DNA of 17,817 nucleotides from Euryarchaeota archaeon UBA602. GTDB lineage: Archaea > Thermoplasmatota > Poseidoniia > Poseidoniales > Thalassarchaeaceae. A program made the position numbers and the translations under genes. Of the stretch, positions 1 to 9,000 are shown piece by piece. Where the stretch lies: the NCBI GenBank assembly GCA_002498455.1, contig DAHO01000025.1, positions 1-17,817 on the forward strand, in the 5' to 3' direction. The notes beneath the pieces are model-generated. The model was given only the letters and a program-made list of their open reading frames with translations, was not told the origin of the DNA and searched no databases. Positions within the stretch are counted from its first letter, which is position 1. Every line of letters starts with the position of its first letter.

Positions 1-1580
1 GTGTAGTACAGCCATGTACGTACAATTTCTTTCCCTTGGGGGCGGATACCCGTTGGAAATGCCTTATCGAATGTTTCGGGGTCATTGAGGTAACCTGAAA
101 CGAATAGATTCGAATTCGATGAATCCATCCAAGTATCAAACACCTTTTCTTCGCCAACGATATTCCCCAAACTGGGTTGCAAATCAGAAAATGATCCTAA
201 ATCCTCACGAGATCCTCGATCCAACACGCGACTGTTTTCGGGTGGATTCTGGCACCAGGGCTGGACATAATCTCCTGCAGGTGGGACAATCACTCTTGAC
301 TCGTCTTCGGAATACCAAATCGGAATTTCTGTGTGATACCATCGGCGCCTACTGATGGGCCAATCAATACTGACATTTTCCATCCAATCCAGCAGGAACT
401 GTTTGTTTCGTGTGGGTACAAAATTAATCTCTTCAATGTGCTCACGCATTCGATCCTGAATGTGTGTTTGTCTCACATACCACTCTTTGAGCAGAATAAT
501 TTCCACCGGATTCTTTCCACGTTCAGACACCGGAACTTCCTGTTCACGTTCGTCAATGTTGGCGATTCGGTCATGGCCTTCCAACCAATCGATGATGTAA
601 TCACGTGCATCCTTGACTGACATACCCGAAAGTGGTCCCGAAATTGATGTCATACAACCATCCAAATCGATCGCTTGGAAAGGCGTTAATCCCATTTCTC
701 TGAAAACTGAAACGTCATTTTGGTCACCGAACGAACAAACCATCAAAATTCCAGATCCAAATTCAGATTTAACCGAGGGGTGAGTCCGAATTTCGACCGC
801 TAGAGATCTCCCTTCAACCGGGACAGGCAAGTTTGCCTTTTGTCCTACCAAATGTGCATATCTTTCGTCATCGGGATGGACAACCACAACACCACAAGCA
901 CAAATCAATTCAGGGCGTGTTGTTGAGATGATTAGTTCATCACCATTTTCAGTGGCCCATTTCACGTCGACCAGGCGTGTTTTCCGCTGCAAACGCTCCA
1001 CTTCAGCATCGGCAATGGTCGTTCCCTCCACAGGGTCGTAGATATTCGGACGCAAATCCTCAACAATCTCGCCTCGCTTGAAAAGATCAACAAAAATCGC
1101 CTGAGTGACCGCACGGTAATCTGGAGCATCGGTGAGATATTCTCGTTGGAAATCACACGAAAGTCCAACGCGTGAAGCCGTTTTACGCATTGCCTGAGTG
1201 TATGTTTCGATGGTTTCTTGACACAAGCGAAGGAATTCGGCACGATCATAAGTTTTCATTTTCTTGCCAGTGTTTTTCTCGACGGTAAATTCAATGTTGA
1301 TTCCATTTCGATCAACACCCCACGGGAAGTAAACTTCCTTACCCAATAGGCGCTGACTTCTGGCAATCACATCAATCATGCTGTATTGGGCGACAGCACC
1401 GATATGCCACGTTCCGCTCGGGTAGGGTGGTGGTGTGTCAATAACGAAAATTTCTCGCCCACTTTTTGGGTTGAATCCATATCGCTTGTTGTACACCTCA
1501 GGGTCAGCGTAATGCGCTTCTTGGATGCGTTTCTCTAGGTCAATCGACCAGCGTTTATCGGTAATGGTTGGCTTCGCCAT
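1..1580 (-). CDS. valS: Valyl-tRNA synthetase, archaeal type (partial, 3' end off window)
   Basis: This class Ia aminoacyl-tRNA synthetase charges tRNA-Val and hydrolyses mischarged Thr-tRNA-Val. I read 526 codons from ATG at 1580 down to the window edge with no stop. The class I signature region PYPSGTWHIGA lies near residues 51-62. The CP1 editing domain has ISTTRPEL (T220, T221, R222, P223, E224), the Val-specific form; isoleucyl enzymes have TTPW here. A GSGILMVCSFGDQND segment follows, then WPISRRRWY-TEIPIWY near residues 405-420. The last visible residues, IRPQGKEIVRTWLYY, match the RPQ-IRTW motif that precedes KMSKS in ValRS. The KMSKS loop and the anticodon domain are therefore outside the window. 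A GAGGTG Shine-Dalgarno-like sequence lies about 10 nt upstream of the ATG. Oddity: the fourth position of the HIGH motif is Ala (A62). The gene is divergent from the RND gene. Confidence 0.93.
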   Translation of the reverse strand, partial: MAKPTITDKRWSIDLEKRIQEAHYADPEVYNKRYGFNPKSGREIFVIDTPPPYPSGTWHIGAVAQYSMIDVIARSQRLLGKEVYFPWGVDRNGINIEFTVEKNTGKKMKTYDRAEFLRLCQETIETYTQAMRKTASRVGLSCDFQREYLTDAPDYRAVTQAIFVDLFKRGEIVEDLRPNIYDPVEGTTIADAEVERLQRKTRLVDVKWATENGDELIISTTRPELICACGVVVVHPDDERYAHLVGQKANLPVPVEGRSLAVEIRTHPSVKSEFGSGILMVCSFGDQNDVSVFREMGLTPFQAIDLDGCMTSISGPLSGMSVKDARDYIIDWLEGHDRIANIDEREQEVPVSERGKNPVEIILLKEWYVRQTHIQDRMREHIEEINFVPTRNKQFLLDWMENVSIDWPISRRRWYHTEIPIWYSEDESRVIVPPAGDYVQPWCQNPPENSRVLDRGSREDLGSFSDLQPSLGNIVGEEKVFDTWMDSSNSNLFVSGYLNDPETFDKAFPTGIRPQGKEIVRTWLYY

Positions 1581-1725
1581 GTGGTGTTCCCACCTCGGCC
1601 CTAGTACGGTGAATCGAACAGGTCCTACCGCGCGGTCACGTCACTTGGTTTTCAAGCCTCCCGTGGACAATTGGGCATGAGGAATTAAAGGATGAATGCT
1701 GAGAAGCCGCCCCGGAGGGGCGAGG
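1581..1725. promoter_or_regulatory. Divergent intergenic promoter region between valS and the RND gene
   Basis: This gap separates the two divergent genes and must hold both promoters unless they lie further out. A perfect 10-bp palindrome, ACCGCGCGGT, sits at 1627-1636 near the middle and could be an operator for a dimeric regulator. An A/T-rich AATTAAAG at 1683-1690 is the only TATA-like candidate for the rightward gene, about 36-43 nt before its chosen start. On the minus strand TTGAAAAC near 1650 is a weak TATA-like candidate for valS. A minus-strand GGTG-GGAA-CACC mini-hairpin (1583-1594) ends 2 nt from the valS ATG. All regulatory assignments here are inferred from position and composition only. 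Confidence 0.35.
1708..1722 (+). promoter_or_regulatory. Tight hairpin overlapping the Shine-Dalgarno of the RND gene
   Basis: A perfect 6-bp stem, CGCCCC/GGGGCG, closes a GGA triloop and ends 3 nt before the ATG at 1726. The loop plus 3' arm contain GGAGG (1714-1718), an ideal Shine-Dalgarno at 7-nt spacing, so the ribosome-binding sequence is largely paired. The structure is seen directly; a role in translational control is inferred. Confidence 0.55.
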
Positions 1726-4713
1726 ATGACTGACTCGGAAGAACTCGAAGATGAGACAACTGTGCGCTCAGGTGCTCAGGACTTCGCCTCAGATGTTCGA
1801 CGCAGAATCTCCGAATTTGAATCTGGTAAAACCTTCGGTACACTTCTATCTGCACCGAAGATGATTCGTCGTGAATTGCAAGAAATGTCATTCTTTGGTG
1901 TTCTGACAGCGGTTCCTGCACTTACAGTCGTCATCTGTCTGCTCGTCACCGCTTTCCTAGCCTATCACTCGGGCATTGCCGATGGGATGAAAGATGAAGC
2001 ATCGATGAACGTCAATGGTGACCTTGCTGCCTTTTTGCCTGAAGGGAGTGCTGTCGCAGCGAACATCGCGGAAGTTGAAGAAGACTGGACGACAAACGTG
2101 ATGATCATTTATGTCGAATCGGGGCGAAACAACATCACTGACCGAGATATTTTAATTCAAATGGACTTGATTGAAGCTGCACTGAATTCGGTCCCTTCCG
2201 ATGATGGTGAGGATGACGAAATCATCTATATTCTCAGCATTTCATCTGTTGTGAAAGAGATCAACTCCAGTGCCCCTAGGGTCGCTGATGCCTTTGTACG
2301 AAATGCGGGTCAGGCCTGTCCAGTCAACGGTGTATGTGATTGGCTCGCCGAAAATGCCAGTGAATTCATCTTAGACAATGGAGATGTCGTGGGTGGTTAC
2401 AACATTCCTGAAGAGCAAGATCGAATCGATCAAATCATTGGTGAATTGCCACCAAACGCTCAAGACAAGTTGGTTCGAGATGTCGGCGAAAAGAAGAATG
2501 GAACTTTTGTCGACACTGAAGCAGGGTATTGGAACCGAGCTGTGATTATCGTAGGTGTTGCAGAAAATGACAAGAATGGAGATGGGATACCCGATGTTTC
2601 AACCTCTGAGTTGATCAAGCGAACACAAAAACGCATCGAGGATATTTCCATTGCAAATAACTGGGGTGGAATCGATAAAAATGGAAACTGCATTGATGAT
2701 GATACAACCTTCGAAGAAGAACTCTGTTTGATGATGACTTTAACGGGGCCAACACCAATCACCAATGCCGTTACGGAGTATACATTCATCCTGTTCTGGG
2801 ATATTTTCCCTGTCGGTGTTGTCGCCGTGGCCTCGGTCCTTTTCCTATTCCACTGTGATTTGTTTCAAACGGGACGCATTCGATGGGAACAGGGCATCAA
2901 AGTTGTCATTATTGCGGGTTTGCCCACCCTCTGTTCAGTCTTTGCAACATTAGGTTTGATTGGTTTTACGAACTATGAAGTCACCATGACTGTCATCATT
3001 GTCGGTCCGATAATTCTCGCATTGGGCGTTTCTTATGGGTTACATATTACCAATCGATATGCCGAATCGAAAGGAACACCGAAAGAAAAAATGGCACTGG
3101 CTCTACAATCTACTGGAAGAGCAGTATTCCTTTCAGCTGTGACTACCGTGATCGGTTTCGTCTCGCTCATTCTTACACCGATGGCACCGATCAAAACAGT
3201 CGGTGTCTCTCTGGCCGGCGGCATCATCATTGTATACCTCTACACCATGATTATGGTGCCGAATTTGACGATGTTACTCGATCTGAAAAAGCCTTCACAT
3301 GATCCACCCAAAGTCTTCATCTTCGCTGTACGGGCACCGATTCGGTGGAGTCGAATCGCACTCACAGGATTCATCCTCCTGATGCTCACCAGTGCACTAA
3401 TTTACCAACCTCAAATCAATGAAAATGTCGATTTGTTGGAAATGGCACCTCAAGAGGATACTCCGGCTGTTGAGAAGATGATCACATACTCACAGGAGTT
3501 CGAGGGTGGCCAAGTCGGAATGATTCTTGTGAAGTCTGATATCGCGGCCGAGCCTGAATTTTTAGCCCCAGGGGATAATCAAGCTCAGAAAGATCCTTTC
3601 AAGAATTTGTACAAAATTGAGAATTTGTCTGACATGGTCAATAATGTGGACAGTACTACTGCAGTCTCAATTGCATTCTTGATGAAATCCGTCGGTGCAT
3701 CGCTAAATTTCTCTGGCTCCAATACCATTGCAGAATTTTGCGAGCCAATGCCCGATGTACCCAAAGAGGTGTGCAATCTCTTATTCGCTGAGGAATACAA
3801 TGCGAGTGCGACCTTCTGGACAGTGTTGATGGAACTCGACCGGGACCAATCAGCAGGAACAGAAATTCAGAGTTTCTTGATCTCCGTATTCTACGATGGT
3901 TTATCACCCGAATTACGTCATTTCTTTGTGTCAAAGGATTTCCAACGATCGCTGATTTACATCGACATGCCATTCATGGATGTCAAGGAAACTGAGTGGA
4001 GACAGTCTACCATTGATGGATATGCTGAAGATCGTGATGATTTCGATTTCCAACCGAGTGGTCTGATTGGTGTCGCAGCTGTAACCATTGACGTCAACAA
4101 TCTCATTGTCGGTAGTCAATGGCAATCCCTTGGGTTCGCACTCCTGTTTACTGTTGTTACTCTCGGCTTCGTCTTCAGAGATGCAAAATATGCAGCTCTG
4201 ACGACCTTCCCGGTTGTGTTCACTGTGGCTATGCAGTGGTCTGTAATGGTCATCCTAGATGTCGACTTGTCTCTCGTCACTGTCATGATTGGCTCGATTC
4301 TAGTTGGCGTTGGTGTCGATTTCTCAATTCATATCGCCAATCGGGTCAGAGAATTGGGTGGGACCTTGGAAGCGATTCAAGACTCCTGTGCGAGTACGGG
4401 GATGTCTTTGTTTGAAGCATTCGTCGTTACTTCTTGTGGTCTGATGACTGCCTATTTGATCCCCATCCCTGCGATCAAACCGTTCGTGACAGTGATCATT
4501 ATCCTGCTGTTATTCGCTGCCATCAGCGCTCTACTGTTACTTCCTGCCATTTACGCGACCTTCGTGAAAATGGGTTGGGGACTTTCGGGTGGCAGCGATG
4601 CGATGCGACGTAAAGCCGGTCTTTCGGGTGGTGCGAGTGCAGTGATTGCTGAATTGGATGCAGCCGAATCATATGATGCCGTCTTGCTATCAAGTGCTGA
4701 CGATGCATGGTGA
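1726..4713 (+). CDS. RND superfamily exporter, tandem MMPL/SSD-type permease (HAE3-like)
   Basis: This 995-residue protein has the duplicated RND topology: TM1 near residues 57-80, a large exposed domain to about 350, a cluster of five hydrophobic segments from about 353 to 525, then a second copy of the same plan. Each half carries the family signature after a membrane helix: LGVSYGLHITNRY near 434-446 and VGVGVDFSIHIANR near 860-873. The first half also shows TTVIGFVSLILTPMAPIKT, typical of MMPL-like archaeal and bacterial RND proteins. Such proteins export lipids or amphiphiles using ion gradients; the substrate here is unknown. I chose ATG 1726 over ATG 1696 because GGAGG lies 7 nt upstream and the extra ten residues would be encoded by a hairpin. 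Oddities: the conserved Asp of the signature is Ser436 in half one but Asp865 in half two, and the first ectodomain contains DKNGDGIPD (282-290) and DKNGNCIDDD (317-326), which resemble calcium-binding loops. Confidence 0.85.
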   Translation: MTDSEELEDETTVRSGAQDFASDVRRRISEFESGKTFGTLLSAPKMIRRELQEMSFFGVLTAVPALTVVICLLVTAFLAYHSGIADGMKDEASMNVNGDLAAFLPEGSAVAANIAEVEEDWTTNVMIIYVESGRNNITDRDILIQMDLIEAALNSVPSDDGEDDEIIYILSISSVVKEINSSAPRVADAFVRNAGQACPVNGVCDWLAENASEFILDNGDVVGGYNIPEEQDRIDQIIGELPPNAQDKLVRDVGEKKNGTFVDTEAGYWNRAVIIVGVAENDKNGDGIPDVSTSELIKRTQKRIEDISIANNWGGIDKNGNCIDDDTTFEEELCLMMTLTGPTPITNAVTEYTFILFWDIFPVGVVAVASVLFLFHCDLFQTGRIRWEQGIKVVIIAGLPTLCSVFATLGLIGFTNYEVTMTVIIVGPIILALGVSYGLHITNRYAESKGTPKEKMALALQSTGRAVFLSAVTTVIGFVSLILTPMAPIKTVGVSLAGGIIIVYLYTMIMVPNLTMLLDLKKPSHDPPKVFIFAVRAPIRWSRIALTGFILLMLTSALIYQPQINENVDLLEMAPQEDTPAVEKMITYSQEFEGGQVGMILVKSDIAAEPEFLAPGDNQAQKDPFKNLYKIENLSDMVNNVDSTTAVSIAFLMKSVGASLNFSGSNTIAEFCEPMPDVPKEVCNLLFAEEYNASATFWTVLMELDRDQSAGTEIQSFLISVFYDGLSPELRHFFVSKDFQRSLIYIDMPFMDVKETEWRQSTIDGYAEDRDDFDFQPSGLIGVAAVTIDVNNLIVGSQWQSLGFALLFTVVTLGFVFRDAKYAALTTFPVVFTVAMQWSVMVILDVDLSLVTVMIGSILVGVGVDFSIHIANRVRELGGTLEAIQDSCASTGMSLFEAFVVTSCGLMTAYLIPIPAIKPFVTVIIILLLFAAISALLLLPAIYATFVKMGWGLSGGSDAMRRKAGLSGGASAVIAELDAAESYDAVLLSSADDAW

Positions 4714-4730
4714 ATCCTTTCAAACCACCA

Positions 4731-4747
4731 CGAGCCCGTAGGGCTCG
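4731..4747 (+). promoter_or_regulatory. Perfect 7-bp hairpin abutting the aminotransferase start codon
   Basis: CGAGCCC and GGGCTCG form a perfect 7-bp stem with a GTA triloop, and the last paired base is directly followed by the ATG at 4748. It occupies half of the 34-nt gap after the RND stop codon. The only Shine-Dalgarno-like sequence (AGGG, 4740-4743) lies in the loop and 3' arm. It has no T-run, so a bacterial intrinsic terminator is unlikely. Confidence 0.5.
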
Positions 4748-5965
4748 ATGGATACTACCCAGGACGACATACCCGCCTCGCAACGTGCATCACAAATTGA
4801 GTATGCGATTCGAGATGTTGTAGTGCCCGCAATGCAACTCGAATCCCAAGGACACGAGATTTTGAAGTTGAATATTGGTGACCCAATTGCCTACCCTGGT
4901 TTACCCACACCTCCACACATGATTGAAGCCTTCAAAGACAGCTTGTCTAGGGGGGAAACGGGTTACTCTCCTTCGTATGGATTGCCTGCACTGCGTAAGG
5001 CGATAGCCAAGGATGAGCGAGACAAAGGATGGAACTGTAGCGAAGATGATGTGTACGTTTGCCATGGTGTTACGGAAGCACTGCAAATTATCTTCGCAGC
5101 CGTACTTGAACCCGGAATGAAAGTACTGGCCCCCGGTCCTCATTATCCACCATACATGGCATACCCACAAATGTATGGCGGGGAAACCGTTGAGTATCGT
5201 CTCAAATCTGACGATGGATGGAAAATTGATTTCGATGATATCGAGTCAAAAATGGACGAATCGGTTCGTTTGCTGGTCATCATCAATCCCAATAATCCGA
5301 CTGGGAACGTCGTAAATTCCGAAGAAATCGATCGATTGATTTCGATTGCAGAAAAATGGCCCAATTGCATGGTGGTTGCTGATGAAATTTACGATGGATT
5401 AGACTTTACAAATAACCAACTGAGCACCGCATCTCGGAGCAATAGCGTCCCTGTATTCACTCTGAATGGAGTATCCAAGGTCTACTATGCACCGGGTTGG
5501 CGAATTGGTTACATGGCGTTGCATGACCCAATGCAAAGAATGGATGCAGTTCGGGATGCAATCGAACGATTGTTGAGGTCGAGATTGTGTGCATCGACAC
5601 CCGCCCAAATGGGATATCATTCCGGATTGGTTGAATCTCGCGAATGGATGAAAGCCTACAGCGAGAAAGTGATTGCTCAGCGCGACCTCTGTTTGAAACG
5701 TATCTCAGAAATCGATGGGCTGGAAGTTGAGGCACCCGGCGGGGCATTCTACATGTTTGTCAGACTGACCGACCCACACTGGGCTGTAGATGACAAGCAA
5801 TTCGTCCTCGATTTGTTGCATCAGGAGCATGTTTTAGTCGTTCATGGAAGTGGATTTTCTGAAGAAATGGGCAAGGGTCACTTCCGATTGGTATACCTGG
5901 CTAATGAAGACGTTCTCAACGAAGCCTTTGATCGAATTGACCGATTTTTATCGAACAGTCGGTGA
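4748..5965 (+). CDS. Pyridoxal-phosphate aminotransferase, class I/II (AlaA / archaeal AspAT-like)
   Basis: This 405-residue fold-type I transaminase should move an amino group between an amino acid such as alanine, aspartate or glutamate and a 2-oxo acid in the cytosol. Visible motifs are LKLNIGDP near 38-45, GYSPSYGLPALRKAI in the substrate-gating region, NPNNPTG (N180 to G186), ADEIYDGL holding the PLP-binding Asp and Tyr, NGVSKVYYAPGWRIGY with the Schiff-base lysine K244, and FRLVY with R380, the expected alpha-carboxylate arginine. The LNIG start and the LCASTPAQ segment resemble the AlaA alanine aminotransferase group more than classical AspC. Length is normal for the family. It starts 34 nt after the RND gene behind a hairpin that touches the start codon. 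Exact substrate specificity cannot be read from sequence, so I give no symbol. Confidence 0.88.
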   Translation: MDTTQDDIPASQRASQIEYAIRDVVVPAMQLESQGHEILKLNIGDPIAYPGLPTPPHMIEAFKDSLSRGETGYSPSYGLPALRKAIAKDERDKGWNCSEDDVYVCHGVTEALQIIFAAVLEPGMKVLAPGPHYPPYMAYPQMYGGETVEYRLKSDDGWKIDFDDIESKMDESVRLLVIINPNNPTGNVVNSEEIDRLISIAEKWPNCMVVADEIYDGLDFTNNQLSTASRSNSVPVFTLNGVSKVYYAPGWRIGYMALHDPMQRMDAVRDAIERLLRSRLCASTPAQMGYHSGLVESREWMKAYSEKVIAQRDLCLKRISEIDGLEVEAPGGAFYMFVRLTDPHWAVDDKQFVLDLLHQEHVLVVHGSGFSEEMGKGHFRLVYLANEDVLNEAFDRIDRFLSNSR

Positions 5966-6039
5966 CCTCACGTGCGCGAGCGCACGCTGCGGTTCCCGCA
6001 GCGTGGAATCGGAACCGCTTAGAACGAGGACGAACTCGA
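5966..6039 (+). promoter_or_regulatory. Structured leader of the 1046-aa membrane protein: two overlapping hairpins
   Basis: Just after the aminotransferase stop codon, hairpin A has a CGTGCG/CGCACG stem (5971-5976 with 5981-5986) and loop CGAG. Hairpin B has a perfect 10-bp stem, CACGCTGCGG/CCGCAGCGTG (5983-5992 with 5996-6005), and a TTC triloop. They share bases 5983-5986, so both cannot be fully formed at once. A GAGGA Shine-Dalgarno (6026-6030) lies downstream and unpaired. No T-tract follows either hairpin. Mutually exclusive stems are typical of attenuators and riboswitch expression platforms, but no ligand or function is implied by what I can see. Confidence 0.5.
6026..6030 (+). promoter_or_regulatory. 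Shine-Dalgarno deciding the start of the 1046-aa gene
   Basis: GAGGA ends 9 nt before ATG 6040 and supports this start over the GTG at 5962. A second in-frame ATG at 6046 would change the protein by only two residues. Confidence 0.6.
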
Positions 6040-9000
6040 ATGCCCATGCGAGTGTCCTTACAGGTTATGTTTGGACTCACACTGTTCATTTGCTTGTTGC
6101 CCTCAAGTTCAGCGGAAGCTGAAATTGTTGAATTCGGTTCACTTGATATTTTCATGCTAGCACCCGTGGCTCTTGCCATAATCGGTGCGGGCATATTATG
6201 GAAGTGGATATTGCCCATCAGTTTGGGTAATCTTCAGGTGGCATTCGAGATTGATGACGATTTGTATGAAGTTCATCGTTTGTCCAAATCACGACGTGAT
6301 ACCAAGGAGCTGCTGAACCTTCCCAGTGTACCCTTTGGCGTGTTATCTTACCTGATGGCCATGGGTGGAATCATGCTGATTGTTGCAGAATTACTTATTG
6401 GGCCTGGAACATTCTACAAGCCCATTGTGTTCGTAACTGCTGCATCTGTGATCATTCCGATTATCGTCTCTCCGATTGTTACGATGTATGCTCAAATTCG
6501 TGCAATGAACAAGCGCCTGATTACCCAAACGGTTTCCACACAATTGTTTGGATACCTCGGTACTGCTTTTGCGATGATTATGATTTTGACTTCGATTTTG
6601 TATTATGGTTGGACCGTGGCCAATGCAGGTGGAAGTTTTGACACAATGACGATGATACAGTGGTCCGGATATGCGTTGCTCGTGTATATGTCTCCGACAA
6701 TTTTCGCCTATGGGCGAATTATGGGTGCATCTTGGAATACGCTATTGCTGTCAAAATGGCGTACTGCAAAAGGCTGGAAAACGGCAATTGATCCAGATTC
6801 GCCGCGATTAATCAAGCGGTGTATCTCACTATTCCTTGTGATTTTCTTGTCGACCATGCCCATCGCTGCAATCAATGGGATTGTTACTCTTATCCATGTT
6901 CTCATCAATGAACCTGCAAATGCAAATCGTTTGCTAGACGTAGGCGGAATTTTGGGTGAATCGATATACTCCTTGGTTGAGGATTCTGAATACATTCAGC
7001 GATTGATCTCACTCAAAACGCTACAGGAAGTACTTGCATCGTACTTGATGCTCAACGTCGCCATTGTTGGACTGGCCTTCATCTTTGAATTGACCCGAAA
7101 CCTGTTCCTGGGTGGTCAAACCTTTGCCGGTGTCGGTGGTGTAATTTTGGCTCAGCCTCGGGACATTCGAACTGAGCCTGAAGTTCAAGGCCGCATTCTG
7201 TTCTTCGGTCTGGCAGGTTTTTCCGGCTATGTTGTTTTGCTTCTCGTTCTACAGACATACAAGGAATTCTCAGGTTTGATGCCCTACGGGTCTGCAGTCA
7301 GCGAAGAAATGCTGCTTGAAAGTACGTGGGAATTTATTGCTGCAGGACAAGGCATTTTCTTGCTGACGTGGATTCTTTCGAGTACACGGTTCATGCACTT
7401 ACGCAGTCTCAAATTCGATCTTTCTCCAGACGAGCGACGAGAAGGTGTCATCATGGCCGGTGGTGGTGATTGGATGCGCGACCACATTGAAGCCGCATCT
7501 CGAGCCGACGATATCTCGACTTTGATTGCATTCCAAAACGAGCAAATTGAAGGGGATCGTGCTGTGGTACGATTGGAAAAGGGTAGAGCCAAAATGATTG
7601 AGTCAGCTCTGCGCGGGTTGTGGCCGCGTGCGATCGAAGAAGCACGAAAAGTACTCGCTCAACAACGGGGTGATGATGATGAAGCACGGATGATTATCGC
7701 CACGGGTCATATCGCTTGTCGTCGATTTGATGCTGCGAAGGAGGCCTTACGGGGCATGGAGCAGCCTGAGGGGTACGATGAACCTGAATTACTCGCATTG
7801 ACGATGGAGTGGCTTGACCCCTGGGCTGGACGGGTTGAAAGTGATGATTTGTACGATTGGGAAAATAACTCCACTATTGACCACCTCAGGGATTTGCAGA
7901 AACGGCTGAAATCTTGGAGTCCCGATAGTTCACTGGGAGCAGCCCATCGTGACCGACTTTCATTACATGCCCAACTCTCCAGTGTTGCGATGTTACGTGC
8001 ACAGCGCCGCAGCGAAGATGCACTCGATTTGTGTTTAGATCTAGTTCGAACCCATCCCGATTCGACATTGGCTCGAATTGGATGTGCATTGTGTATGATT
8101 GACTTGGAACAATGGTTTGATGCACTTGATGTATTTGAGGAAGTCAACGAATCCAGTCCAGAAGACCCACGTGTGCGTGCTCTCAGTGGTATTCTTGGAT
8201 TTCAAGCGAATCCAAGTGAATTGGAAGTGGCACTTGCCGTCGGTTCCGATACTGAGAAAGCCGCCTGGATTGACGATGCCCCAGTCAACCCATTTGCAGC
8301 ATTGGGGGCTAGAAAAGGGATGGATGAGGCACTCAATGCAAACGTGATGATTCTTGCACATGAAGCCCTTGAGAAAGGAGTTACACCAACGTACACAGAA
8401 TCCATCGCTTCAAAGTTGTTCAATTGGGCGATATTGATTCCAACCTGGGTTGTTCTGGGATGGTTAGCTTGGGTTGAATCGGATCAGAATTCAACCGTCG
8501 GTATTGGGACTACAATTGTTCTAATGGCGATGCACCTTTTCACGCGTCGGTTTAGACGACAGCAACGCCGTGTCATCAAACATCGTGATCAACGAGGCAT
8601 GATTCTGTATTCAAAGAAGATGAAACGTGCGAAAGTTAGCGGGCACCCAAACAAGATGCCCATCGGCAACCACCTCTTGTTGAAGGGCTTACTGGTCACC
8701 GTAAATGGCAACGTGTACGACATTGGGTTCCCTGGTTGGTTGGTCATTCGATTACCCAAGGAACGAGAGCGCCAATTCAGAAACAGACTGCGAAATCGTA
8801 TGCGAGAGTACAAGTCTGGAAAATCACCTCGGACGACCCCTCTCCCAGAACGCTGGTGGGACAAACGACCCAAACCAGTGGACAAGGGGATGCGTACCCT
8901 TGAGCGCTTGATTGGACCGGCTGCATATCGTGGTGCCCACAGGCGAACACTGAGTGGGGTTGCTCGTCATTCAGGCCAACAGAGAGATCGACGATACATT

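Noticed and set aside
119..1249. Several plus- and minus-strand open frames of 60-100 codons across the left end
   Set aside because: They overlap the continuous minus-strand ValRS frame, which carries clear family motifs; the other frames have no recognisable protein features.
1..1580. Isoleucyl-tRNA synthetase as an alternative identity
   Set aside because: The editing-domain TTRPE and the SFGDQND and RPQ-IRTW segments fit ValRS; IleRS has TTPW in the editing site.
1696..1725. Upstream ATG for the RND gene
   Set aside because: The added residues are encoded by the start-proximal hairpin, and GGAGG is correctly spaced only for ATG 1726.
5971..6005. Rho-independent terminator after the aminotransferase gene
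   Set aside because: No T-run follows, and the next gene on the same strand begins 35 nt later.
5962..6039. GTG start overlapping the aminotransferase stop, adding 26 residues to the large membrane protein
   Set aside because: The added part is Arg/Ala-rich, arises from two hairpins and would bury the signal peptide; ATG 6040 has a well-spaced GAGGA.
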